Source: Bradyrhizobium sp. SRL28
Lineage (GTDB): Bacteria; Pseudomonadota; Alphaproteobacteria; Rhizobiales; Xanthobacteraceae
Assembly: GCF_018596315.1 (NCBI RefSeq)
Contig: NZ_JAHEAG010000016.1
Span: 62,001-126,000 of the forward strand
Direction: 5' to 3'
DNA length: 64,000 nt
Shown: positions 34,603-43,831 of the stretch, piece after piece
Layout of the letters: each line of letters opens with the position of its first letter
How positions within the stretch are numbered: the first letter of the stretch is position 1
Program-made: the position numbers and the translations under genes
Notes under the pieces: model-generated
The model's input: the letters and a program-made list of their open reading frames with translations, nothing else
Databases searched by the model: none
What the model was told of the DNA's origin: nothing

Positions 34603-37467
34603 CTAGCCAGCAGCCATGGCGCCGGACTGGAACCGGCTGAGGATTTGTCGAGCGCGATCGTGAACCGGCGAGACGATCCCATCTGACGTCCGATTAAGAG
34701 CTGCGCTGATATGTTTGTATGCCACCGCCGTTCGCTTCTGTGACAGCAACAGCTCGGCAAGATCGATCGCCGACTTTAGTTCGAACAAGGTGGCCGACTG
34801 ACGCCTTGCCCACTCGATCGACGACAGCAGGCTCTTTTCTGCTTCGGGATAGTCCTCGGCCGACCTGGACGCCAGGATAAGGCCTTTCACCCTGAACAGG
34901 GCCGGCACATACAAGAATTTTCCTCCGCGCTTCTGGACATCGAGGGCATTCACCACCAGCGCCAGCGCCTCCCCGTGCTGGCCCAAGGCAGCAAGGCCCG
35001 CGCCGAGATCGCAGACAAAATCCATATTCAGCATTTCGTGACGTTGAGCCTCAAGCTTTTCCAGCGCGCTCTTCAGCAACGGGACGCCGTCGCGAATATT
35101 GGCTTGAAGGAGAAGCCACCGACCTCGCAACCCGGTCGCGACCGCACGGTATGGCTTCAAGGAGTGAGCTGCGGAAAGGACGGTCAGTTGCCCAATGTGC
35201 TGCTCTGATCTCTGCCAATCCTCCAACGCGAGATAGATAGGGATGATCAGGCTTAGCGACCGGCACAATGTCGCTGGATGGCCGGATTTTTCTCCTTCCG
35301 CTATCGCAAGCCTTGCGTAGTCCAGTGATTGGTCGAGCTGCCCCCTGTACAACAGCGAACGCGCCAAGCCGACAAGCAAGAGGCTGGTGTGATGAAACAA
35401 ATGGTGTCCATCGCGCAAGCGCCAGCCGGACGCCGAGTGGCGCAGGCCAGCCTCGAAATGCTTCTGTGCAACAAGATGATTTCCCGCCAAATGATTGGCG
35501 GCGCCCAGCATCGCTTCAGCAAGTGCCATGTCGCCGGGATCTTGCGTTTTCAAAGCCACTTTTTGACTTCGGATGGCGATATCGAGCGCGCCCGGAATGT
35601 CGGTTGTCCAACGCAAATACATGAAGAGCCCGCTCAGAAGCCTGAGCTCGTAGGCCAGGTCCTGCTGCACTACCACAACGTCGAGCGCCCGAGAAAAGGC
35701 CGAGCGGACGTGTGGATTGCTGCCTTCAGTGTGCATCAATGCCAGCGGCAGCGATGCGCAAATCTCCATCTCGCGGCGGGTGTTCTTATGCTGATCTCCC
35801 AGCCGGGCTATCGCCTGTTCTGCCCAGCTCTGGTATTCGATCAATAGCGACAGCTCCATGAATAGCTGCGTTGAAGCGGCCGCAAGTCTCGTCGCAATCT
35901 CGTCGTTGCCGTGTAGTCCAAAGCTCCATTCCAGCGCCGACCGAACATTGCCGAGTTGGCTAGAATAGGCCGCAACCCTTTCTGCCCTCGGCAGAGCCGA
36001 TAGCATCTCTTTTTGCGATTCGAGCTGTCGGGTGACGTATTCCGCGTGCCGCAGGGAGATCGCGTTGAATTCGTCATGCTCCTCCAATTTTTCGAGCGCA
36101 TAGGCGCGCGTCGTGTCGAGCAACCGATATTGTGGCTCTCCATGGTCAAGCTGAGTACATATCAACGACTTTTCAACCAGACCGGCGATTGCGTTACAAA
36201 TCTCTCCATCGTCGGAGCCTTTTTCGCCCGCGACATGCCTCGCTCCCTCAAGGCTGAACTGTTCTACAAACCGGGCAATTCGTCTGAAAACAATCCTCTC
36301 CGCACCCGTCAGCAGATCGTAGCTCCAATCCAGCGTTGCCTTGAACGTCTGATGCCTGGGGACCGCCGTCCGATGGCCCAATTTCAGCAATTCCAGCCGA
36401 GATACCAGGCGCGCCACCGTGCCCCTGACGCCCAGCGCGGCCACTGGTCCCGCGGCCAATTCGATGGCGAGCGGTAGACCATCCAATCTCCGGCACATAT
36501 CGGCGACCAACGGTGCCTCACGGTCCGTGAGAACGAAATTGCCGCCTCTCGCCGTTACGCGCTCGATAAAGAGCTGCACTGCCGGATAACGCAGCACGGC
36601 GTCCGCCGTCTGCTCCGCATCGGCGGGCGGAAAATCCAGCGGAAGGACACGATAGCAATGTTCGCCCTCCACCCTTAGCAATTCGCGACTTGTGGCCAGC
36701 AAATGGACTTGCCCGGCTTCTTGAAAGAGCTGCTCGGCGACCGAGGCGACTGCTTCGATCACGTGCTCGCAATTATCGAGGATGATGAGCAGCTTTCTCG
36801 AACGGATGAGATCGATGAGCTCCACGCTCGCTGCGTTCGATTTCAGCACAAGTCCCAAGGACGTCCCGATGGCCCGCACAACATGATCCGAATCGCTGAG
36901 GCTTCCCAGGTCAACGAAGTAGACGTCTCCGCCGAACTCCTCGGCAACGGCGTGGCCTGCGGCGACGGCGATAGTCGTCTTGCCGATGCCACCGGGTCCA
37001 AGCAGGGTCACGAAGCGCTCCACTCGGAGGTTGTCCATGACGTCGCTGAGCACCGGCTCTCGCCCGACCATCCTGCGCAGCCGCGGGGGAATTGCGCCCT
37101 GGTATCGCCGAGGGGCGGTGTCGGCCGCACCGTCGTCGACCCCGGCGACAGTCCCGACGAATGAGTAGCCCCGTCCCTGGATGTTCGCGATATACCGGTT
37201 GCCGAATTTGCCGTCTCCCAACACCTTGCGGATACCGGCCACGTGTACCCGCAGGCTCCCCTCCTCGACGGTCACATCGGGCCAGACGTGATCAAGTAGT
37301 TGCTGCTTTGAGATGACCTCGCCCGGGTGTTCGGAAAGATAAATCAGAATGTCGAGCGCCCGGCTGCCAAGGGGGAGCACCACACCATCGCGCCGAAGGA
37401 CCCTCTCGCTAACCGAAAGCTCAAAAGGGCCAAACTTCATTTCTTTGTGAACACTATCGCCATCCAT
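34603..37467 (-). CDS. Winged-helix/NB-ARC (STAND) ATPase regulator 1
   Basis: About 954 residues. The OmpR-type winged helix (FGPFELSVSERVLRRDG... VISKQQLLDHVWPD... YIANIQGRGYSFVG, to about residue 105) is followed by an NB-ARC ATPase with Walker A LLGPGGIGKTT, Walker B LLIILDNCEH, the sensor ATSRELLRVEGE and GLPLAIELAAG, then a helical TPR-like tail of about 450 residues. Such proteins are ligand-switched transcription factors; DNA target unknown. Start is uncertain: ATG 37467 (chosen), GTG 37482 or ATG 37440. It is divergent from regulator 2 across about 530 bp and lies upstream of poxB in the same direction with a 125-bp gap. Confidence 0.9.
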   Translation of the reverse strand: MDGDSVHKEMKFGPFELSVSERVLRRDGVVLPLGSRALDILIYLSEHPGEVISKQQLLDHVWPDVTVEEGSLRVHVAGIRKVLGDGKFGNRYIANIQGRGYSFVGTVAGVDDGAADTAPRRYQGAIPPRLRRMVGREPVLSDVMDNLRVERFVTLLGPGGIGKTTIAVAAGHAVAEEFGGDVYFVDLGSLSDSDHVVRAIGTSLGLVLKSNAASVELIDLIRSRKLLIILDNCEHVIEAVASVAEQLFQEAGQVHLLATSRELLRVEGEHCYRVLPLDFPPADAEQTADAVLRYPAVQLFIERVTARGGNFVLTDREAPLVADMCRRLDGLPLAIELAAGPVAALGVRGTVARLVSRLELLKLGHRTAVPRHQTFKATLDWSYDLLTGAERIVFRRIARFVEQFSLEGARHVAGEKGSDDGEICNAIAGLVEKSLICTQLDHGEPQYRLLDTTRAYALEKLEEHDEFNAISLRHAEYVTRQLESQKEMLSALPRAERVAAYSSQLGNVRSALEWSFGLHGNDEIATRLAAASTQLFMELSLLIEYQSWAEQAIARLGDQHKNTRREMEICASLPLALMHTEGSNPHVRSAFSRALDVVVVQQDLAYELRLLSGLFMYLRWTTDIPGALDIAIRSQKVALKTQDPGDMALAEAMLGAANHLAGNHLVAQKHFEAGLRHSASGWRLRDGHHLFHHTSLLLVGLARSLLYRGQLDQSLDYARLAIAEGEKSGHPATLCRSLSLIIPIYLALEDWQRSEQHIGQLTVLSAAHSLKPYRAVATGLRGRWLLLQANIRDGVPLLKSALEKLEAQRHEMLNMDFVCDLGAGLAALGQHGEALALVVNALDVQKRGGKFLYVPALFRVKGLILASRSAEDYPEAEKSLLSSIEWARRQSATLFELKSAIDLAELLLSQKRTAVAYKHISAALNRTSDGIVSPVHDRARQILSRFQSGAMAAG

Positions 37468-37996
37468 GGTCGCGATGCTCACTCAGTAAGGGCAAAACGA
37501 AGGTGCATGCACACTCTCGACGTGGGCCTGCTTCGGTTCCCGTGCGCAAGATAGTGCGCGCAGCTCTCTCATAACCAAACGGCCACATTTCCTGAGCATT
37601 CGCTCATGGCTGAAGCATATGTTCACAAACTCTGTTCCCACCAGTCAAATGTCCATTTGACCCGGTAAATTGGCATAGCGTCCGCTGCTGGCACGCCGCC
37701 GCAGGCGATATTCGACCACTTGACGAGGTTGGCGCCGCGGTCGGGCCAGAGCTTCCGAACGGGAGAGTCCAGCACTCCGCGAGGGATGCCCGCCCGCCGG
37801 GTCGCGAACACGGCAAATCCCAGTCACTACAATGACTAAGTCGCGCAACGAGCCGAACTGCGGTCGGTTCGGGCATCACCGCAATGACCGCCGGCCCTGA
37901 TCGATGCTGCTGCCCCTAATGTTCGCTTGCGGACCCGGGGCTGCCTCCGTCAAGTAAAATTTGGTAAAAGATGTGATCCATCCGGGGCCTCCTTCG
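37468..37996. other. Divergent intergenic region between two STAND regulators
   Basis: About 530 bp with no gene I can support; it must hold the promoters of both divergent regulators. A short minus-strand frame at 37623-37811 has natural-looking composition and could be a remnant, but has no recognised family. Confidence 0.4.
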
Positions 37997-40825
37997 ATGA
38001 ACGGACGCGCGATCTCGTTTGGCCCGTTCCGACTCCTTGCCGAGCAGCGGATACTGCTGGAGGGCGACAAGCCGGTGCGGCTCGGCAGCCGCGCCTTCGA
38101 CATTCTCGCCGCCCTGGTCGAGCGTGGCGGCGACGTGGTCGGCAAGGAAGAGCTGATGGCTCGCGCCTGGCCGCAAACGTTCGTCGAAGAGGCGAACCTG
38201 AAGATTCAGGTCAGCGCCTTGCGCCGCGCCCTTGGCGACGGCCAGGGTGGCAATCGTTACATCGTCACCGTGGTCGGACGGGGTTATAACTTTGTCGCGC
38301 CCGTGCGCATCGACGAGCCATCACGGACCTTGCCGCCTGCGACCGTCTCGCCGGCAGCGGTGCACAACCTGCCGCTCGCCGTGACGCGGATGATTGGCCG
38401 CGAGGAGACTGTGGAAGCGCTCATCTCGCGACTGTCGCGCGAGCGACTGGTGACGATCGTCGGGCCTGGAGGCATCGGCAAGACGACGGCCGCGCTCGCC
38501 GTCGCCGAGCGAATAACCTCCGAATATGAACATGGCGTCTGGCTGATCGACCTGGCATCGCTCGGTGACGCGCGCCTGGTGCCGAGCGCGGTTGCGACCG
38601 TACTCAATCTTCAAATCCCCGCCGAAGATCCGATTAACGGCTTGGTCGCTGCTGTCAGAGACAGCCGAATGCTCCTCCTCCTCGACAGCTGCGAGCATGT
38701 CATCGACGAGGTGGCGAACCTGGCGACGGCGCTTCTCAGCGGAGCGAAGGGTGTCGATATTCTGGCTACCAGCAGGGAACCGCTCCGAGTAGCGGGTGAA
38801 AACGAGTACCGCCTGGGGCCGCTCGGGAGTCCCCTGCCCTCCTCGAAGGTGTCCGCCGCCGAGGCGGCGGCCTTCCCGGCCGTGCAATTGTTCGTCGAGC
38901 GGGTGACCGCGATCGTCGAAGACTTCGCGCTGACCGACGAGAACGCTCCACTGGTGGTCAAAATTTGCAGTGGGCTTGACGGCTTGCCGTTGGCGATCGA
39001 GTTCGCAGCTCCTCGCGTCGCGGTGCTTGGCATTGAAGGCCTTGCCGCCCACCTGGACCACAACTTACGGCTGCTGGGGACGAGCCGCCGCGTAGCAACG
39101 ACGCGGCACCGCACGATGCGGGCCGTGGTCGATTGGAGCTACGGTATGCTGAGCGAGGACGAGCAACGGTTCTTCCGCGCTCTCGGCATCTTCGCGGGCG
39201 GCTTTACCGTGGAGGCGGCCGTAGCCGTTGCCATGGATGCGGCAACAACTGGCGTTGATGCGATCGACCGCTTGGCGGATCTGGTGGCGAAATCGTTGGT
39301 GGTCGCGGATGTCAGCGGCGCCAAACCGCGGTTCCGACTGCTCGACACGACCCGTGCCTACGTGGTCGAAAAGCTTGACGAGAGCGGGGAGCGCGAACGG
39401 CTCGCGCGCCGCCGCGCCGAGTACTACCGCAAGCTTTTCGAGCGCGCCGAGGGCGAAGCAGGAGCGCGGTCTGCGGGCGAATGGCTGGCCGAATACGCCT
39501 GTGAAATCGACAATTTGCGCGCGGCGCTCGACTGGGCCTTTGCGCCAGGCGGGGATGGATCGATCGGGGTGGCACTGACCACTGCCGCGGTGCCGCTCTG
39601 GATGGGTCGATCGCTGGTTGGGGAGCGCGGGAGCCGCGCAAAGCAGGCGCTTGGCGCTCTTGGAACCGGAGAGACCCGAAACCTGCGCGAGGAAATGAGG
39701 CTGCACGACGCGCTCGGCGTCTCGGCAACCGAGGCCGGCGAGATGGGCGCCGCATTCACGAAGGAACTCGACATCGCGGCGAGGCTTGGCGACCGGGAGT
39801 ATCAGCTGCGCGCTCTCCACGGCCTGTATTTCTATCATTCCGGGAGCGGTCGATACCGGGATGCGCTGCAGTCTGCGCAGAGATTCCATGATCTGGCAGC
39901 AAACCAGAATGCTCAGCTCTTGGGCGAGCGCATGGTGGGCGCGGCCAAACATTTTCTTGGCGACCAAATAAGTGCTCGGCGCCATCTCGAGAAAGCGCTG
40001 GCTCACTATGCTGCTACCGAACAAGAACGGGATGTTACCCGCTTCGGAACTGACCTGCGAATATCGCTGCTTGGATTCCTTGCGCGGGTACTCTGGATGC
40101 AGGGGCTTGCGGATCAAGCGATGCAAACTGCGGAAGCGAGTGTTGGAGAAGCGCAGGGGATCGGTCACGCAACGTCGCTTTGCTACGCCCTGGCTCTGGC
40201 GGCATGCCCGATCGCGCTATGGGTAGGAAACCAAACTGCCGCAGCACACTATACGCGAATACTGACCGACCAATCGAGACAGCATGGCTTGTCGCTCTTG
40301 AGCACGTTTGCTTCCCGGTTTCAAAGAGTTATCGCACTCAAGGGTGGCGATCTCGACACGGGATCGCGGCCGCTGCGTGAGATCGTCGATCCGAACGCCA
40401 GCTTTGGAGTCTTGACTGGCCTGACTGAGCAAGCGGAAGCCTTGGGCCACGCTGGGCGGATCGGCGAAGGGCTTGCGTTGCTCGAAGCAGGCATCGAGCA
40501 GTGCGAGACAGGCTGGCTCACGCCGGAGTTGCTACGCCTCAAGGGCGAGCTCTTGCTACTGCAGAGCACGCCTGCAGCCGTGGAAACGATAGAGGGCCTC
40601 TTCCGGCAGGCGCTGGACGAGTCGCGCCGGCAAGACGCTTTGTCCTGGCAGCTGCGTGCTGCGACAAGCCTCGCGCGCTTGCTGCGCGATCAGGGTCGAT
40701 GGGCCGAAGCGATTGCCTGCCTCCGTCCAATCTATGACCGATTTACGGAGGGGTTCGGCACCGCCGATCTGGTCGCGGCCAAACAGCTTCTGGATGAAGC
40801 GGATGATCTCGGGAACATCCCGTGA
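37997..40825 (+). CDS. Winged-helix/NB-ARC (STAND) ATPase regulator 2
   Basis: 942 residues: winged helix at about 7-103, linker, Walker A VGPGGIGKTT at about 155-164, Walker B MLLLLDSCEH at about 225-234, ILATSREPLR at about 255-264, GLPLAIEF at about 329-336, a winged-helix subdomain near 380-430 (VVDWSYGMLSEDEQRFFRAL), then TPR-like repeats to the end. Start fixed by identity with regulator 3, whose ATG has a GGAGG. Nearly the same as regulator 3 in the first 450 residues and diverging in the tail: a tandem duplication. Confidence 0.92.
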   Translation: MNGRAISFGPFRLLAEQRILLEGDKPVRLGSRAFDILAALVERGGDVVGKEELMARAWPQTFVEEANLKIQVSALRRALGDGQGGNRYIVTVVGRGYNFVAPVRIDEPSRTLPPATVSPAAVHNLPLAVTRMIGREETVEALISRLSRERLVTIVGPGGIGKTTAALAVAERITSEYEHGVWLIDLASLGDARLVPSAVATVLNLQIPAEDPINGLVAAVRDSRMLLLLDSCEHVIDEVANLATALLSGAKGVDILATSREPLRVAGENEYRLGPLGSPLPSSKVSAAEAAAFPAVQLFVERVTAIVEDFALTDENAPLVVKICSGLDGLPLAIEFAAPRVAVLGIEGLAAHLDHNLRLLGTSRRVATTRHRTMRAVVDWSYGMLSEDEQRFFRALGIFAGGFTVEAAVAVAMDAATTGVDAIDRLADLVAKSLVVADVSGAKPRFRLLDTTRAYVVEKLDESGERERLARRRAEYYRKLFERAEGEAGARSAGEWLAEYACEIDNLRAALDWAFAPGGDGSIGVALTTAAVPLWMGRSLVGERGSRAKQALGALGTGETRNLREEMRLHDALGVSATEAGEMGAAFTKELDIAARLGDREYQLRALHGLYFYHSGSGRYRDALQSAQRFHDLAANQNAQLLGERMVGAAKHFLGDQISARRHLEKALAHYAATEQERDVTRFGTDLRISLLGFLARVLWMQGLADQAMQTAEASVGEAQGIGHATSLCYALALAACPIALWVGNQTAAAHYTRILTDQSRQHGLSLLSTFASRFQRVIALKGGDLDTGSRPLREIVDPNASFGVLTGLTEQAEALGHAGRIGEGLALLEAGIEQCETGWLTPELLRLKGELLLLQSTPAAVETIEGLFRQALDESRRQDALSWQLRAATSLARLLRDQGRWAEAIACLRPIYDRFTEGFGTADLVAAKQLLDEADDLGNIP

Positions 40826-40883
40826 AGATGCGCTTCTGTGAGGCCGAGCCGATCACGGATGATCGATCCGGAGGCTTCCTTCG

Positions 40884-43742
40884 ATGAACGGACGCGCGAT
40901 CCTGTTTGGCCCGTTCCGGCTCCTTGCGGAGCAGCGGATGCTGCTCGAGGGCGACAAGCCGGTGCGACTCGGCAGCCGCGCCTTCGACATTCTCGCCGCT
41001 CTGATCGAGCGCGCCGGCGAGGTGGTCGGCAAGGAAGAACTGATGGCTCGCGCCTGGCCGCAAACGTTCGTCGAAGAGGCGAACCTGAAGATTCAGGTCA
41101 GTGCCTTGCGCCGTGCCCTTGGCGATGGCCAGGGCGGCAATCGTTTCGTCGTCACCGTGATAGGACGGGGCTACAATTTCGTTGCGCCCGTACGCGTCGA
41201 CGAACCATCGCGGAGCCAGCCGCCCCAAGTCGCCCCGTCGGTGGGGGTACACAACCTGCCGCTGACCGCGACGCGGATGATTGGCCGCGCAGAGGCCGTG
41301 GAGGCGCTCATCTCGCGGCTGTCGCGCCAGCGCCTGGTGACAATCGTCGGTCCCGGAGGGATCGGCAAGACGACGGCCGCCCTCGCCGTCGCCGAGCGAG
41401 TGATCACAGAATACGAGAATGGAGTCTGGCTGATCGACCTGGCATCGCTCGCTGACGCGCGCCTCGTGCCGAGCGCGGTTGCGACCGTGCTCAGCCTTCA
41501 AATCCCGGCCGAAGACCCGATTAACGGCTTGGTCGCTGCCGTCAGAGACAACCGAATGCTCCTTCTCCTCGACAACTGCGAGCATGTCATCGACGAGGTG
41601 GCGAGGCTGGCGACGGCGCTTATCGGCGGAGCGAAGGATGTCGATATTCTGGCTACGAGCAGGGAGTCGCTCCGGGTCGCGGGTGAAAACGAATATCGCT
41701 TGGGACCCCTCGGAAGCCCACCGGCCTCGTCCGGGCTGACGGCCGCTGAGGCGGCGACCTTTCCGGCCGTGCAACTGTTCGTCGAGCGGGTGACCGCGAT
41801 CGTCGAAGATTTCGCGTTGACCGACGAGAATACGGAGCTGGTGCTCGAACTTTGCCGTGGGCTCGATGGCTTGCCGCTGGCCATCGAGTTCGCCGCACCT
41901 GGCGTCGAGGTGCTTGGACTTGAGGGCCTTGTCGCCCGCCTGAAGGACAGCTTGCCGCTCCTGGGTTCGCGCCGTCGCGGGCGGGTCCAGCGGCACCGAA
42001 CGATGCGGGCCGTCATCGATTGGAGCTACGGCCTGCTGGGCGAGGATGAGCAACTTTTCTTCAGGGCTCTCAGTATATTTTCTGGCGGCTTTACGGTCGA
42101 GGCGGCCGCAGCGGTGGTGATAGACTCGGCAACGACAGGCTGCGAGGCAATCGACCGCTTGGCCGATCTGGTGACGAAATCGCTGGTCGTTGCGGATGTC
42201 AGTGGCACCAATCCGCGTTTCCGGCTGCTCGAAACGACCCGCGCCTTCGCGATCGAAAAGCTCGACGAAAGCGGTGAGCGCCGGGATATCGCGCGCCGGC
42301 ACGCCGCATACTACCGTCAGTTCTTCGAGCGGGCAGCAGCAGAAGCGCCGGTGCGAGCGACGAGCGACTGGCTGGCCGACTACACCCAAGACGTTGACAA
42401 TTTGCGCGCGGCGCTCGACTGGGCCTTCTCATCTGGCGGCGAGGCATCGACCGGTGTGGCACTGACGGCTGCGGCACTCCCGCTCTGGATTCGCTTATCA
42501 CTGCTCGAAGAGTGCTGCAGACGAGCCCGGCAAGCGCTCGGAGTCGCACCGACTGAGAACCCGCGGGAGGCAATGCAATTGCAAGCCGCGCTGGGCGCAT
42601 CGACGCCTGAGGCTTCCGAGATGGTCGCAGCGTTCACCAAGGTACTCGACATGGCCAAGCGCCTGGATGATGTCGAGTACCAGCTGCGCGCCCTCTGGGG
42701 ATTGTATTACTATTACACTGGCATCGGCCGCTTTCGGACCGCGCAACCCTTCGCGCTGGAGTTCCACTCACTTTCCCTGCGCGGCTCGGATCGGAACGAT
42801 CAGATGTTCGGCAAGAGCATGGTAGCAGTGGCCGAGCACTATGTCGGCGATCAGGTGAGTGCGCGTAGCCAGCTGGAGCAACTGCTGACGCAGGGTGCCG
42901 CTGGCGATCTCGGACGGGACGTCGTCCGCTTTCGATATGTCGTCCGATTCGGCATGGACTTTCGCCTCCAGGTCACCGTATTCCTGGCGCGAGTGCTCTG
43001 GCTGCAGGGATTTGCCGATCAAGCCATGCGGATGGCGGAGCAGAGCCTCCAGGAAGCTGACGCGACTGGCCACGCCATCTCACAGTGCTTTGTCCTTGCC
43101 CTCGCTTCATGTCCGATCTCATTCTGGGTTGGCGACCGAGTCGCCGCTGCCAAGTACACTGCCAAGCTGGTTGAGCTGTCGCGACAGCACGCCTTGCCGC
43201 ATTGGGCCGCTTTCGGCGCGCGGTTTGAACAAGTCCTCGTCATCAAGGCTGGTGACCGAGACGGCGGATCGCGGAGGCGGCCAAGCAGGCGGGAGGAAGT
43301 GACCGCGCCCAACTTCAGCTTTCGCTCCTTGAGTGGACTCACGCAGCTGGCGGAAGCCCTTGGCCAAGCCGGGCGCACTACCGAAGGGCTGGCGGCGCTC
43401 GAGGCCGACGTCGGACAGTTCGAAGACGGCTGCTTTTCGCCGGAACTCATCCGCCTCAAGGGCGAACTTACCATGCAACAGGACGTGCCCGGCGCCGCTG
43501 GATTTGCGGAGGCACTCTTGCGGCAAGCGCTTGATGGGGCGCGCGAGCAAGGAGCCCTGTCATGGGAATTGCGAGCGGCGACGAGCCTCGCCCGCTTGTT
43601 GCGCACTCAAGACCGCCCTGCAGACGCCATCGCCTGCCTCCGGCCGATTTACGATCGCTTCACGGAGGGCTTTGGTACCGCCGATCTTGTCGCGGCCAAA
43701 CAGATTCTGGATCAAGCGAACGATCCCGGCACCATCCGGTGA
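40884..43742 (+). CDS. Winged-helix/NB-ARC (STAND) ATPase regulator 3 (tandem copy of 2)
   Basis: 952 residues. Same order as regulator 2: winged helix (about 7-103), Walker A VGPGGIGKTT, Walker B MLLLLDNCEH, ATSRESLRVAGE, GLPLAIEF, helical tail. GGAGG lies 9 bases before the ATG. Even the sequences around start and stop repeat: GATGAACGGACGCGCGATC at the start and ATGCGCTTCTGTG after the stop. Differences concentrate in the C-terminal repeats, the likely ligand sensor, which suggests separate signals (inference). Convergent with regulator 4. Confidence 0.92.
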   Translation: MNGRAILFGPFRLLAEQRMLLEGDKPVRLGSRAFDILAALIERAGEVVGKEELMARAWPQTFVEEANLKIQVSALRRALGDGQGGNRFVVTVIGRGYNFVAPVRVDEPSRSQPPQVAPSVGVHNLPLTATRMIGRAEAVEALISRLSRQRLVTIVGPGGIGKTTAALAVAERVITEYENGVWLIDLASLADARLVPSAVATVLSLQIPAEDPINGLVAAVRDNRMLLLLDNCEHVIDEVARLATALIGGAKDVDILATSRESLRVAGENEYRLGPLGSPPASSGLTAAEAATFPAVQLFVERVTAIVEDFALTDENTELVLELCRGLDGLPLAIEFAAPGVEVLGLEGLVARLKDSLPLLGSRRRGRVQRHRTMRAVIDWSYGLLGEDEQLFFRALSIFSGGFTVEAAAAVVIDSATTGCEAIDRLADLVTKSLVVADVSGTNPRFRLLETTRAFAIEKLDESGERRDIARRHAAYYRQFFERAAAEAPVRATSDWLADYTQDVDNLRAALDWAFSSGGEASTGVALTAAALPLWIRLSLLEECCRRARQALGVAPTENPREAMQLQAALGASTPEASEMVAAFTKVLDMAKRLDDVEYQLRALWGLYYYYTGIGRFRTAQPFALEFHSLSLRGSDRNDQMFGKSMVAVAEHYVGDQVSARSQLEQLLTQGAAGDLGRDVVRFRYVVRFGMDFRLQVTVFLARVLWLQGFADQAMRMAEQSLQEADATGHAISQCFVLALASCPISFWVGDRVAAAKYTAKLVELSRQHALPHWAAFGARFEQVLVIKAGDRDGGSRRRPSRREEVTAPNFSFRSLSGLTQLAEALGQAGRTTEGLAALEADVGQFEDGCFSPELIRLKGELTMQQDVPGAAGFAEALLRQALDGAREQGALSWELRAATSLARLLRTQDRPADAIACLRPIYDRFTEGFGTADLVAAKQILDQANDPGTIR

Positions 43743-43831
43743 ACATGCGCTTCTGTGCGGTCGAGCTGACGCCGGTTGCGAAGATGTGCCACCGATCACG
43801 TATCAACCGAAGCATAGACCGGCAGAGGCGC

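Noticed and set aside
39065-40168. 367-codon minus-strand frame opposite regulator 2
   Set aside because: Same reason; no ribosome site or family.
40743-42389. 548-codon open frame on the minus strand opposite STAND regulator 3
   Set aside because: It mirrors the coding frame of a clear gene, is rich in Arg/His/Gln/Asp and has no domain; the same shadow appears opposite regulator 2. It is a GC-codon artefact.
37997-43742. Interpretation of the regulators as SARP-type antibiotic activators
   Set aside because: The head is an OmpR-type winged helix and no biosynthetic cluster or bacterial transcriptional activation domain is present.
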